Translations under genes and position numbers: made by a program | Assembly (NCBI GenBank): GCA_024123915.1 | Contig: CP099650.1 | Span: forward strand, 5,456,001 to 5,520,000 | Direction of reading: 5' to 3' | DNA: 64,000 nt | Source: Oxalobacteraceae bacterium OTU3CAMAD1 | GTDB lineage: Bacteria; Pseudomonadota; Gammaproteobacteria; Burkholderiales; Burkholderiaceae_D | Notes under the pieces: generated by a model | Database searches by the model: none | The model's input: the letters and a program-made list of their open reading frames with translations, nothing else | Told to the model about the DNA's origin: nothing | Shown here: positions 26,508-35,320 of the stretch, piece after piece | Numbering within the stretch: position 1 is the stretch's first letter | Layout of the letters: each line of letters starts with the position of its first letter

Positions 26508-27863
26508 ATGTCCGAGTCCCTTCCGCCGCGCGCCGCGCTCCTGCGCGACGCCAACTTCAAATGGCTGCTGCGCGGCGGCGTCATCTCCATGCTGGGCGAC
26601 CAGTTGACGATGATCGCCCTGCCCTGGCTGGTGTTCAAGCTGACCGGCGACACCGTCGCGCTGGGCCTCGTCATCGCGCTGATGAGCATTCCGCGCGCGG
26701 TCTTCATCCTCGTCGGCGGCGCGCTGGTGGACCGCCACTCGCCCAAGCGCGTGCTCATGCTCAGCAAGTACGCCAACGCCGCGCTGCTGGCCGTGCTGAC
26801 CTTGCTGGTGCTCGACCACCAGCCCTCGCACACGCTGGACGTGGGCGGATCGGTCTCGCTCACCGTCGTCATGACGCCGCATCTGACCTTGATGGCAATT
26901 TACGTATTGGCCTTCGGCATCGGCCTCGCGCAGGCGTTCGGCATCCCGTCGGGCACCGCTATCATGCCGCTGGCGATCGCGCCGGCGCAGCTGCAGGCGG
27001 CCAACGGCATGTTGATGGGATTGCGCCAGCTGTCGATGCTGATCGGGCCCCTGATCGCGGCGGGCCTGCTGGCGATCGGCGATGGCGGCCAAGGCCACGG
27101 CGACCAGCTTGGCGCCGGCGCGGTGGTGGCCGACGCGCGCGGCCTGGCGCTGGCGTTCGGCCTCGATTGCCTCAGCTTCCTGGCCTCGGCGTGGACTTTG
27201 TCGAAAGTGCGCCTGCTGAACGCGCCCGCAAACACCCAGGCGCCGGCCTCCGTGCTGCGCGCCGTCGGCGCCGGGCTGGCGATGGTGTGGCGCGACGTCC
27301 CGCTGCGCACCTGCTTTATCTACTGGGGCGCCGTCTCGCTGCTCATCGGCGGCACCATGCAAGTGGCGCTGCCGGTGCTGGCCGCCGCGCTGCACGGCGC
27401 CACGACCCTGGGCCTGCTGATGGGCGTGCACGGCGCCGGCACCCTGCTCGGCATGGGCGCGGCGGCCATGGGCGGCGCGCGGCTGCGCTTCGCCACCTTC
27501 GGCACCTTGATCCTGCTGATCGACGGCGCCGTCGGCCTGCTCGTCATGCCGCTCGGCGCGGTCGACGCGGTGTGGCAGGCGGCCTTGCTGATGCTGGCGA
27601 TCGGCGTGCTGGCCGGTTTCATGCAGATCAACGTCTTCACGTGGATCCAGCGCCGCGTGCCGGCGCACATGATGGGCCGCGCCATGAGCATCTTCATGTT
27701 CATCTTCATGGGCCTCGCGCCGCTGTCGGCCGGCGCCACCGGCTGGCTGCTGACGATCATCCCGCTGTCGCAATTGTTCGCCGGCGGTGGCATGATACTG
27801 GTGCTGTGCGCGGCGCTGGCGTATGTGGTCACGCCGATGCGCGGCATCACGAACCCGCAGTAG
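26508..27863 (+). CDS. MFS transporter controlled by the MarR regulator
   Basis: A 451-residue major-facilitator protein with about 12 helices. The N-terminal half shows NFKWLLRGGVISMLGDQLTMIALPWLV, similar to the EntS/MFS_3 group of exporters, and the motif-A-like GGALVDRHSPKRVL. A long loop follows the second helix pair. The gene sits 9 bp after marR and probably exports a toxic compound or a siderophore-like product. The substrate is not evident. Confidence 0.9.
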   Translation: MSESLPPRAALLRDANFKWLLRGGVISMLGDQLTMIALPWLVFKLTGDTVALGLVIALMSIPRAVFILVGGALVDRHSPKRVLMLSKYANAALLAVLTLLVLDHQPSHTLDVGGSVSLTVVMTPHLTLMAIYVLAFGIGLAQAFGIPSGTAIMPLAIAPAQLQAANGMLMGLRQLSMLIGPLIAAGLLAIGDGGQGHGDQLGAGAVVADARGLALAFGLDCLSFLASAWTLSKVRLLNAPANTQAPASVLRAVGAGLAMVWRDVPLRTCFIYWGAVSLLIGGTMQVALPVLAAALHGATTLGLLMGVHGAGTLLGMGAAAMGGARLRFATFGTLILLIDGAVGLLVMPLGAVDAVWQAALLMLAIGVLAGFMQINVFTWIQRRVPAHMMGRAMSIFMFIFMGLAPLSAGATGWLLTIIPLSQLFAGGGMILVLCAALAYVVTPMRGITNPQ

Positions 27864-27889
27864 GCAATACCTGATAAGGGATAACCCGT

Positions 27890-28852
27890 ATGGAAACCAA
27901 ATGGCTGGAAGACTTCATCTCCCTGGTCGAGACCAATAACTTCAGCCGCTCGGCGGCGCTGCGCCACGTCACGCAGCCGGCCTTCTCGCGCCGCATCCAG
28001 TCGCTGGAGAACTGGCTCGGCACCGACCTGGTCGACCGCACCTCCTACCCGACCCGCCTGACGCCGGCCGGCACCGTGTTCTACGAGCAGGCACTGGAGA
28101 TGCTCGCGCAGATCAACGGCGCGCGCGACATGCTGCGCTCCAAGCGCGCCGCGGCCCAGACCAGCATCGACCTGGCCGTGCCGCACACCTTGTCGCTGAC
28201 CTTCGTGCCCAAATGGCTGACGGCCCTGGAGCGCGACTTCGCCCCGATCAGCAGCCGCCTGATGGCGCTCAACGTGCACGACGCCGTGCTGCAACTGGTC
28301 GAAGGCGGCTGCGACCTGCTGCTGTGCTATCACCATCCCCGCCAGCCGGTGCAGCTCGACCCGGGCCGCTACGACATGCTGGTGCTGGGCCGCGAATCGC
28401 TGCGCCCCTACGCGCGCTGCGACAAGAACAAGGTGCCCGAATTCACGCTGCCGGGCACCAAGAAGGCGCCGCTGCCGTTTTTATCGTATACGAACAACGC
28501 CTACCTGGGCCGCATGGTGGAGCTGATCCTGGGCGACGCCAAAACCCCGCTCCACCTGGAGCCGCACTACGAAACCGACATGGCCGAAGGCTTGAAAATG
28601 ATGGCGCTCGAAGGCAGCGGCATCGCCTTCCTGCCCGAATCGGCCGTCACGCGCGAGCTCAAACAAAAGCTGCTCGCGCGCGCCGACAACGACAGCGCGG
28701 AATGGGAAATCGAAATGGAGATCCGCTTGTATCGCGAACGTCCATCGCCGCAGCGGCGCGGCAAGGCCATCGTCGAAAGACTGTGGGATTTCCTCGAACG
28801 GCAGCAGAACGACAGCGGCCGCAAACGCCGCGTCGCGGTCTCCGAACGTTAG
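27890..28852 (+). CDS. LysR-family regulator, HypT/YjiE-like
   Basis: A 320-residue LysR regulator. The N-terminal helix-turn-helix is very clear (WLEDFISLVETNNFSRSAA, then HVTQPAFSRRIQSLENWLG) and resembles the HypT/YjiE group, which in E. coli responds to hypochlorite through Met oxidation. That similarity is recognised by eye from the first 50 residues only. A substrate-binding-type effector domain follows. It lies 26 bp downstream of the MFS gene and 165 bp upstream of gdhA on the same strand, so it may control gdhA through the palindrome at 28876-28896. The last 25 residues are Arg/Lys-rich. Confidence 0.88.
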   Translation: METKWLEDFISLVETNNFSRSAALRHVTQPAFSRRIQSLENWLGTDLVDRTSYPTRLTPAGTVFYEQALEMLAQINGARDMLRSKRAAAQTSIDLAVPHTLSLTFVPKWLTALERDFAPISSRLMALNVHDAVLQLVEGGCDLLLCYHHPRQPVQLDPGRYDMLVLGRESLRPYARCDKNKVPEFTLPGTKKAPLPFLSYTNNAYLGRMVELILGDAKTPLHLEPHYETDMAEGLKMMALEGSGIAFLPESAVTRELKQKLLARADNDSAEWEIEMEIRLYRERPSPQRRGKAIVERLWDFLERQQNDSGRKRRVAVSER

Positions 28853-28875
28853 GAAGTTTTATTGGTATTTAAATA

Positions 28876-28896
28876 ACTATGCATGAAACGCATAGT
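28876..28896. promoter_or_regulatory. Palindrome upstream of gdhA, candidate LysR-type site
   Basis: ACTATGC-N7-GCATAGT is a perfect inverted repeat just after the LysR stop and 120 bp before gdhA. It has the size and the T-N11-A look of a LysR-box. No convincing sigma-70 boxes are visible around it, which would fit an activated promoter (inference). Confidence 0.5.
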
Positions 28897-29017
28897 CGAA
28901 TGCGCATACAGCATTGGCCCGTTGTCGCGGCTCCGACCTATGATTCGCTCCACTGATCGCCGCTATGTGCCATGAGCGCGCGGCGCTCATCAAAAACAAA
29001 TCCAACGGAGCCTGAGC

Positions 29018-30313
29018 ATGACCACCGCACACCAACAGCACGTACTGCCTTCCTACCTCAATCCCGACGACCTGGGTCCATGGGGCGTCTACCTGCAGCA
29101 GATCGACCGCGTCACGCCGCACCTGGGCAGCCTGTCGCGCTGGGTCGAAACGCTCAAGCGCCCGAAGCGCATCCTGACCGTCGACGTGCCGATCGAGCGC
29201 GATGACGGCTCGATCGCCCACTACGAAGGCTACCGCGTGCAGCACAACATGTCGCGTGGTCCGGGCAAGGGCGGCGTGCGCTTCCACCAGGACGTGACGT
29301 TGTCGGAAGTGATGGCCCTGTCGGCGTGGATGACGGTGAAAAACGCGGCGGTCAACGTGCCATACGGCGGCGCCAAGGGCGGCATCCGGGTCGACCCGAA
29401 AACCCTCTCGCGCGGCGAGCTGCAGCGCCTGACGCGCCGCTACACCAGCGAAATCAGCCTGATCATCGGACCGAACAAGGACATCCCGGCACCCGACGTC
29501 AACACCAACGAACAGGTGATGGCATGGATGATGGACTCCTACGCCATGATCGAAGGTAACCTGTCGACCGGCGTCGTCACCGGCAAACCGATCTCGCTGG
29601 GCGGCTCGCTGGGCCGGCGCGAAGCGACGGGCCGCGGCGTGTTCGTGGTCGGCCGCGAAGCCGCCATCAAGCGCGGCGTCGCCATCGAAGGCGCCCGCGT
29701 CGCCATCCAGGGCCTCGGCAATGTCGGTGGCGTGGCAGCGACCATGTTCGCCGACGCCGGCGCCAAGGTCGTCGCCGTGCAGGACCACACCGGCACCGTG
29801 GTGCACCAGGGCGGCCTCGATATCGCCCGTCTGCACCACCATGTGGCCGAATGCGGCAGCGTCACCGGTTTCGCCGGCGCCGAAGCCTTCCTCGACCGCG
29901 ACGCCTTCTGGGACATCGAAACCGAGATCCTGATTCCGGCCGCGCTGGAACAGCAAATCACGGCCGACAACGCGCAGCGCATCCGCACCAAAATCATCCT
30001 GGAAGGCGCCAACGGCCCGACCACGCCGGAAGCGGACGACATCCTCACCGACAAGGACGTGCTGATCGTGCCGGACGTGCTGGCGAACGCCGGCGGCGTA
30101 ACTGTGTCATACTTTGAGTGGGTGCAGGATTTCTCCAGCTTCTTCTGGAGCGAGGATGAGATCAATGCCCGCCTGACGCGCATCATGCAGGAGGCGTTCA
30201 ACGCCGTGTGGTCCGTGTCACAAGAGAAGAAGGTTACGCTGCGCACCGCCACCTTCATTTTGGCGTGCACGCGCGTGCTGCAAGCCCGCGAGGTTCGCGG
30301 TCTGTACCCATGA
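29018..30313 (+). CDS. gdhA: Glu/Leu/Phe/Val family dehydrogenase (glutamate dehydrogenase)
   Basis: A 431-residue amino-acid dehydrogenase that interconverts glutamate and 2-oxoglutarate plus ammonia. Visible features are the substrate-site [12 protein letters not shown] with its lysine, the catalytic region [11 protein letters not shown], the [19 protein letters not shown] block and the Rossmann nucleotide motif GLGNVGG. Length and motifs match the NAD-type hexameric enzymes of Bacillus/Burkholderia type. The adjacent LysR regulator and the following malic enzyme fit a node linking nitrogen and carbon metabolism. A hairpin terminator lies after the stop. Confidence 0.95.
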   Translation: MTTAHQQHVLPSYLNPDDLGPWGVYLQQIDRVTPHLGSLSRWVETLKRPKRILTVDVPIERDDGSIAHYEGYRVQHNMSRGPGKGGVRFHQDVTLSEVMALSAWMTVKNAAVNVPYGGAKGGIRVDPKTLSRGELQRLTRRYTSEISLIIGPNKDIPAPDVNTNEQVMAWMMDSYAMIEGNLSTGVVTGKPISLGGSLGRREATGRGVFVVGREAAIKRGVAIEGARVAIQGLGNVGGVAATMFADAGAKVVAVQDHTGTVVHQGGLDIARLHHHVAECGSVTGFAGAEAFLDRDAFWDIETEILIPAALEQQITADNAQRIRTKIILEGANGPTTPEADDILTDKDVLIVPDVLANAGGVTVSYFEWVQDFSSFFWSEDEINARLTRIMQEAFNAVWSVSQEKKVTLRTATFILACTRVLQAREVRGLYP

Positions 30314-30335
30314 TTTAACGAATCCCAGCAATTTG

Positions 30336-30370
30336 CGCCTGCACCGGCCTTGGCCCGTGCGGGCGTTTTT
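30336..30370 (+). terminator. Rho-independent terminator after gdhA
   Basis: The stem CGCCTGCAC / GTGCGGGCG (one G-T pair) with a 12-nt loop is followed by five T residues. Confidence 0.8.
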
Positions 30371-30403
30371 CGCATATAGAGCGTCACCAAAAATAAGGAC
30401 AAT

Positions 30404-31636
30404 ATGAGCACCATCGAACAGAAAGCACTGGCCTATCACCGCGCCGGCAAGGCTGGCAAGATCGCCATCGAAGTGACCAAGAGCGTCGGCACCCAGGAAG
30501 ACCTGGCGCTGGCGTATTCGCCCGGCGTCGCCGCCCCTTGCGTGGAAATCCAGCGCGAGCCGGCCAAGGCCTACGAATACACCGCCAAGGGCAACCTGGT
30601 GGGCGTCATCACCAACGGCACCGCGGTGCTCGGCCTGGGCAACATCGGCGCGCTCGCCGGCAAGCCGGTGATGGAAGGTAAAGTGGTTCTGTTCAAAAAA
30701 TTCGCCGGCATCGACGCCTTCGACATCGAAATCGACGAGACCGACCCGGACAAGCTGGTCGAGATCATCGCCGCGCTGCACCCGACCTTCGGCGGCATCA
30801 ACCTCGAAGACATCAAGGCGCCGGAATGCTTCTACATCGAGCGCAAGCTGCGCGAGCGCCTGTCGATCCCGGTCTTCCATGACGACCAGCACGGCACCGC
30901 CATCGTCGTCGGCGCCGGCATGCTCAACGCGATCGAAATGACGGGCCGCGACATCGCCACCGTCAAAATCGTCTGCTCGGGCGCCGGCGCGGCCGCCATC
31001 GCCTGCCTCGACCTGCTGGTCGACCTGGGCGCGCAAAAGCACAACATCTTCGTCTGCGACAGCAAGGGCGTGCTGACCACCGCGCGCGCGCTGGACGGCG
31101 AAAAAGCCGCTTGGGCGCAGGACACCACCGCCACCAAGCTGTCGGACGTGATGGAGGGCGCCGACGTCTTCCTGGGCGTCTCCGGTCCGGGCGTGCTGTC
31201 GCAGACCGACATCACGCGCATGAACGCGCATCCGATCGTCTTCACGCTGGCCAATCCGGAGCCGGAACTGCGTCCGGAACTGGTGCGCGAAGTGGCGCCC
31301 GACGCCATCATCGCCACCGGCCGCTCGGACTATCCGAACCAGATCAACAACGCGCTGTGCTTCCCGTATCTGTTCCGCGCGGCGCTCGACTGCGGCGCCT
31401 CGACGATCAACCAGGAAATGAAGCGCGCCTGCGTGGTGGCGCTGGCCGACATGGCCCGCGCCGACGCGCGCTTCGGCAAGGACTACGTGGTGCCTGGATT
31501 GCTGGACCCGCGCCTGCTGCGCGGCGTCACGCCGAAGATCGCCACCGCCGCGTATCGCAGCGGCGTCGCGCGTAAAGAGCTGATCGAGATCGACTACGCC
31601 AACGACCTGGCCGACCTGGCCGAATCGCTGATCTAA
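30404..31636 (+). CDS. Malic enzyme, short form without phosphotransacetylase domain
   Basis: A 410-residue enzyme that decarboxylates malate to pyruvate with NAD(P) reduction. The N-terminal malic domain contains [15 protein letters not shown] and [24 protein letters not shown], followed by the metal-binding [11 protein letters not shown] and the NAD-binding [13 protein letters not shown]. It ends near [10 protein letters not shown]. Most proteobacterial MaeB proteins are about 760 residues and have a C-terminal phosphotransacetylase-like domain, which this one lacks, so it is closer in size to Bacillus-type enzymes. NAD versus NADP preference is not clear. A good AAGGA site precedes the ATG. 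Confidence 0.92.
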   Translation: MSTIEQKALAYHRAGKAGKIAIEVTKSVGTQEDLALAYSPGVAAPCVEIQREPAKAYEYTAKGNLVGVITNGTAVLGLGNIGALAGKPVMEGKVVLFKKFAGIDAFDIEIDETDPDKLVEIIAALHPTFGGINLEDIKAPECFYIERKLRERLSIPVFHDDQHGTAIVVGAGMLNAIEMTGRDIATVKIVCSGAGAAAIACLDLLVDLGAQKHNIFVCDSKGVLTTARALDGEKAAWAQDTTATKLSDVMEGADVFLGVSGPGVLSQTDITRMNAHPIVFTLANPEPELRPELVREVAPDAIIATGRSDYPNQINNALCFPYLFRAALDCGASTINQEMKRACVVALADMARADARFGKDYVVPGLLDPRLLRGVTPKIATAAYRSGVARKELIEIDYANDLADLAESLI

Positions 31637-31644
31637 GCCCCACT

Positions 31645-31710
31645 AAACCCGCACCCCGGACACTGGGGTCGTACCCGACTGGGTACGACCCCGCCTGGCA
31701 TTGCGGGTTT
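31645..31710. repeat. Nested palindromic repeat, family 2 copy B
   Basis: Outer arms AAACCCGCA / TGCGGGTTT (perfect 9 bp) enclose an inner inverted repeat GGGGTCGTACCC-GACT-GGGTACGACCCC (31665-31692). It lies between the stops of the convergent malic enzyme and amidohydrolase genes and may double as a bidirectional terminator. It lacks the internal segment found in copies A and C. Confidence 0.8.
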
Positions 31711-31716
31711 CGCCGA

Positions 31717-33018
31717 TCACCGCCGAATCACTTCCCCGCCCTTCATCACGAACGACACCTTGGTCAACTCCGCCGCGTTCTCCGCCGGATCGCCCTTGAC
31801 CGCGATAATGTCGGCGAATTTGCCCACGCTGATCGACCCCACCCTGTCCTTCCACCCCAACAAATCCGCCGCGTTGATGGTGGCCGCCTGAATCGCCTGC
31901 ATCGACGTCATGCCGTACTTGATCATGTACGCAAACTGCTTGGCGTTGTCGCCATGCGGATAAACGCCCGAATCGCTGCCGAACGCCATCTTCGCCCCGC
32001 CGGTGAACGCCTTGCGGAAGTTATCGCGCTGCAGCTGGCCGATCACCTTCTCCTTGGCGATCGACTCCGGCAGCATGCCGGCCTTCTCGCCCTCCTGCAA
32101 AATAAAATCGTCGTTGTAAATATCCATCACCAGATAGGTGCCCTTCTCGCGCGCCAGCTTGATGCCCTCTTCGTCGATCAAACTCGAATGCTCGACCGAA
32201 TCGACGCCTGCCAGAATCGCATCGCGGATGCTGCTGGCGCCGTGCGCGTGCGCGGCCACCTTGCGGCCAAGCTTGTGCGCCTCACCGACGATGGCCTGCA
32301 TCTCCTCCAAGGTGTACTGCTGCGCGCCCGGCTCGTTCCCCTTGGAGAGCACACCGCCCGAGGCGCAAATCTTGATCACGTCGGCGCCGTACTTGGCCAT
32401 CTCGCGCACCTTGGCGCGCGCCTCCCACGGGCCGTCCGCCACGCCGCGTCCGACAACGTTCTTATCCGCCGGCAGCAAGTTCTCGTCGCAATGGCCGCCC
32501 TGGATGCCGATGGCGTAACCGGCGGTGCTCATGCGCGGCCCGATGAAGTCCCCCTCGTTGATCGCGTCGCGCAGCGCGACATCGCCGAAGCCGCCCGCGC
32601 CCACGTTGCGCACGCTGGTGAAGCCCGCCTCCAGCGTCTTGCGCGCCGAGCGCACGCCATACAGGGCAGCGCGCGTGTCGGACACACCCAGCGCGTTGTA
32701 GCCGCCCAGATAAGCGTCGCTGGTCAAATGGGTATGCATGTCGATCAAGCCTGGTAGCACAGTCTGCGACGACAGGTCGATCATCTGCGCGCCGGCCGGC
32801 ACCTTGGCCGAAGCACTCGGACCGACCGAGGTGATACGCTCGCCGGTGATGACGATGGTCTGGTCCTTGAGCACCGTGCCGGCCACCACGTCGACCAGTT
32901 TACCGGCGCGGATGACGACCACTTTGGCTTCCGCCTTGGCGTCGGCGGCGAAAGACGGCAGGGCCGCGCCCAGGGCGCAGAGGACGGCGGCGGTGACCGA
33001 AAGATGCTTGAACTTCAT
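31717..33018 (-). CDS. Exported metal-dependent amidohydrolase
   Basis: A 433-residue amidohydrolase-superfamily protein. The start at 33018 gives a Sec signal (KHLSVTAAVLCALGAALPSFA). The metal-binding HTH motif is in VLPGLIDMHTHLTSD, further ligands are the Lys in DVIKICASGG, His residues in KVAAHAHGA and SVEHSSLI and the Asp in FGSDSGVYPHGDN. This pattern fits imidazolonepropionase-like or Xaa-Pro/Xaa-Arg dipeptidase amidohydrolases of the periplasm. A C-terminal beta domain (GSISVGKFADIIAVKGDP) completes the fold. The substrate is unknown. Confidence 0.9.
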   Translation of the reverse strand: MKFKHLSVTAAVLCALGAALPSFAADAKAEAKVVVIRAGKLVDVVAGTVLKDQTIVITGERITSVGPSASAKVPAGAQMIDLSSQTVLPGLIDMHTHLTSDAYLGGYNALGVSDTRAALYGVRSARKTLEAGFTSVRNVGAGGFGDVALRDAINEGDFIGPRMSTAGYAIGIQGGHCDENLLPADKNVVGRGVADGPWEARAKVREMAKYGADVIKICASGGVLSKGNEPGAQQYTLEEMQAIVGEAHKLGRKVAAHAHGASSIRDAILAGVDSVEHSSLIDEEGIKLAREKGTYLVMDIYNDDFILQEGEKAGMLPESIAKEKVIGQLQRDNFRKAFTGGAKMAFGSDSGVYPHGDNAKQFAYMIKYGMTSMQAIQAATINAADLLGWKDRVGSISVGKFADIIAVKGDPAENAAELTKVSFVMKGGEVIRR

Positions 33019-33077
33019 GGCGTGCGCCCTTTTCAAAAAAGAGAAAAGAATAGCAGAGCAACCATGAAAACGCGTAG

Positions 33078-34277
33078 CTACTTTTGCCAGGCGCAGGTGC
33101 GCAGGCCGACGAACATGTCGTCGCGCTCGGGCATGTAGAAGTTGCGGTACTTGGCCGAGACCATGCGCGGCTGCGTGGCGAACGAAGCGCCGCGCAGCGC
33201 CTGGTGGGTGGAAAACCACGGCTGCGAATATTCGCGGTAGCGGTCCGGCGCGAAATCAGGATACGGCTCGAACGGCGTCGAGGTCCACTCCCACAGCTGC
33301 CCCCAGCGGAATGCTGGATGGCCCGACAGGGCCGCGTACTCCCACTCCGCCTCGGTCGGCAGGCGCCGGCCGGCCCAGGCGCAATAGGCCTGCGCCTCGT
33401 ACAGGGTCAGATGGCGCACCGGCTCCGCCCCGCCGAGCGTGGTCAACTCGCCGAAGCGCATCGTGCGCCACACGCCGCCGTCGCGATGCCAATGGCGCGG
33501 CGCCGAGCGCTCCTGGCGCATCAGCCATTCGGCGCCGGCGTTGCTCCAGAACTGGCGGTTGTCGTAACCGCCATCGGCGACGAAATCGGCATACTGGGTG
33601 TTGGTCACCAGGCTGCTGTCGATGGTGAACGGCGCCACCCGCACGGCATGCGCGGCGCGCTCGTTGTCGAACACGAAGCCGCCGCCGGCGCTGCCCATCT
33701 CGATGGTCCCGCCGGGGAAGCCGATCTCCGACGGCGCGAACTGCGCCTGCCCCGGCGCGGCGGCGGTCTGCGGCGCCGCCAACCCGAGCGTCTGCAAGGT
33801 GTAGAGCAGCGCCTCGCCGTGCATGTCCTCGTGCGCCAGCGCCAGCCGGTAGGGATACAGCGCCTCGTCGGTGTTGGGCTCGCGCGACAGTTTATCGAGC
33901 ACCCGGTCCAGCACCTCGTGGCAGTAGGTCTTCAGCGCGCCGGTGCCGGGAAGGTCCAAGGTCCAGCGGCTGCGGTGCGGCACCAGCGCGGAATCGAACC
34001 AGTCGTCGCCACGGCTCAGCAGGCAGTTGCCGTTGCCGTCGGCCGGATGGCTCGATGTCGCCTCGCGCAGGATGAACCACTCGGCGAACCAGGCGATGTG
34101 GCCCAGCTCCCACAGCGGCGGATTGAGGATGCGCAGTTGCGGCACACGGGCCGGCACGTCCATGCCGGCGGCGGCGAAGCAATCGAACAGCAGCAGCGTA
34201 TAATCCCGCGCATGCCGCAGCGACTGCGCCAATTGCTGTGGACTGGCGTTCCGGAACGAGGATGGGCTGGAATTCAT
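33078..34277 (-). CDS. senA: Selenoneine synthase SenA (EgtB-like)
   Basis: A 399-residue non-haem iron enzyme related to the ergothioneine synthase EgtB. An N-terminal DinB-like bundle supplies the iron ligands, His60 (WELGHIAWF) and the HEDMHGE motif (His149, His153, Glu155). The C-terminal formylglycine-generating-enzyme-like domain (about 185-397) has RHLTLYEAQAYCAWAGRRL and PTEAEWEYA. In the known pathway SenA joins a selenosugar to hercynine in an oxidative C-Se bond-forming step. I call it SenA rather than EgtB because it is divergent from a TIGR04348-type glycosyltransferase and selD, and because a separate EgtB with EgtD lies at 43522-45769. The start at 34277 leaves only 34 bp to the senB start. 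Confidence 0.85.
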   Translation of the reverse strand: MNSSPSSFRNASPQQLAQSLRHARDYTLLLFDCFAAAGMDVPARVPQLRILNPPLWELGHIAWFAEWFILREATSSHPADGNGNCLLSRGDDWFDSALVPHRSRWTLDLPGTGALKTYCHEVLDRVLDKLSREPNTDEALYPYRLALAHEDMHGEALLYTLQTLGLAAPQTAAAPGQAQFAPSEIGFPGGTIEMGSAGGGFVFDNERAAHAVRVAPFTIDSSLVTNTQYADFVADGGYDNRQFWSNAGAEWLMRQERSAPRHWHRDGGVWRTMRFGELTTLGGAEPVRHLTLYEAQAYCAWAGRRLPTEAEWEYAALSGHPAFRWGQLWEWTSTPFEPYPDFAPDRYREYSQPWFSTHQALRGASFATQPRMVSAKYRNFYMPERDDMFVGLRTCAWQK

Positions 34278-34311
34278 GGGGCGATTGTAACGACTTTTAA
34301 GCAAAACACCA

Positions 34312-35316
34312 GTGACACGACAGCATATCTGGATCGTCAGCCCGGCGTCGGCCCGCGCCAACAACGGCAACTGGCAAAGCGCCAGCCGCTGGGCGCGTTT
34401 CCTGCGCACGCGCTACCGCGTCACGGTCAGTCTGCACTGGCCCGACGCCGATGCGCCCTCGCCGGCCGCGCCTCCCGACCTGCTGATAGCTTTGCACGCG
34501 CGCCGCTCGGCGGCGTCGCTGGACGCGTGGACGCAAGCGTGGCCCGACCGCCCCTCCATCCTGCTGTTGACCGGCACCGACCTGTATCGCGACATCGACA
34601 CCGACGCCAGCGCGCGGCGCTCGCTGGACCAGACCACCGCGCTGGTGCTGTTGCAAGCGGCAGGCCTGCAAGTGCTGCCGGCGCCGTTGCACGCCAAGGC
34701 CCACGTCATCTACCAGTCCGCCGCCACCCTGCGGCCGTCGCCCCCGACAACCAGGCGGCATGTGGACATCTGCATGATCGGCCACCTGCGCGCCGAGAAA
34801 GACCCGTACACCTTCATGCGCGCCGCCACAGAGGTGACGTCGCCGACCGCGCGCCTGATCCACATCGGCGGCGCGCTGGAGCCGGCGCTGGCCACCGCCG
34901 CCCAGGTCACCGCCGGCAAGGAGCCGCGCTACCACTGGCTGGGCGCCATGCCGCACGGCGCCACGCGCCAGCGCCTCAAGCGCAGCCACGCGATGGCGCT
35001 GACGTCGCACATAGAGGGCGGCGCCAACGTCATCATCGAAGCGGTGAGCGCCGGCGTGCCGGTGCTGGCGAGCGACATCAACGGCAATCGCGGCATGCTG
35101 GGCGACGACTACGCCGGCTACTTCCCGCCCGGCGACGCCGCCGCGCTGGCGCGCCTGATCGACCGCACCATCGAAGACCCGCCCTTCCACGCGCTGCTGC
35201 GCGCCCAGTGCGACGCCCGCGCTCCGCTGTTCGCGCCGGCCGCCGAACGGGCGGCCCTGCTCGAGTTAGTGGATAATCTGCTCAATCTTCACCGAATAAG
35301 CCCAACCAAGGAATGA
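34312..35316 (+). CDS. senB: Selenosugar synthase SenB (TIGR04348-type glycosyltransferase)
   Basis: A 334-residue GT-B-fold glycosyltransferase starting with GTG. It opens with HIWIVSPASARANNGNWQSASRWARFL and has the C-terminal donor-site block HIEGGANVIIEAVSAGVPVLASDINGNRG (quoted in parts: IEGGANVIIEA, VPVLASDI). In the described pathway this enzyme uses selenophosphate and UDP-GlcNAc (or a similar UDP-sugar) to make a 1-seleno-sugar. It overlaps functionally and physically with senC: the senC ATG follows its stop by four bases and shares its ribosome site. No clear ribosome site precedes its own GTG, so it may be leaderless or start slightly downstream. Confidence 0.85.
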   Translation: MTRQHIWIVSPASARANNGNWQSASRWARFLRTRYRVTVSLHWPDADAPSPAAPPDLLIALHARRSAASLDAWTQAWPDRPSILLLTGTDLYRDIDTDASARRSLDQTTALVLLQAAGLQVLPAPLHAKAHVIYQSAATLRPSPPTTRRHVDICMIGHLRAEKDPYTFMRAATEVTSPTARLIHIGGALEPALATAAQVTAGKEPRYHWLGAMPHGATRQRLKRSHAMALTSHIEGGANVIIEAVSAGVPVLASDINGNRGMLGDDYAGYFPPGDAAALARLIDRTIEDPPFHALLRAQCDARAPLFAPAAERAALLELVDNLLNLHRISPTKE

Positions 35317-35320
35317 ACAA

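Noticed and set aside
33078..34277. Annotation of this gene as a second egtB
   Set aside because: The neighbours senB and selD, and the presence of a separate egtD-egtB operon, favour SenA. Sequence phylogeny would be decisive.
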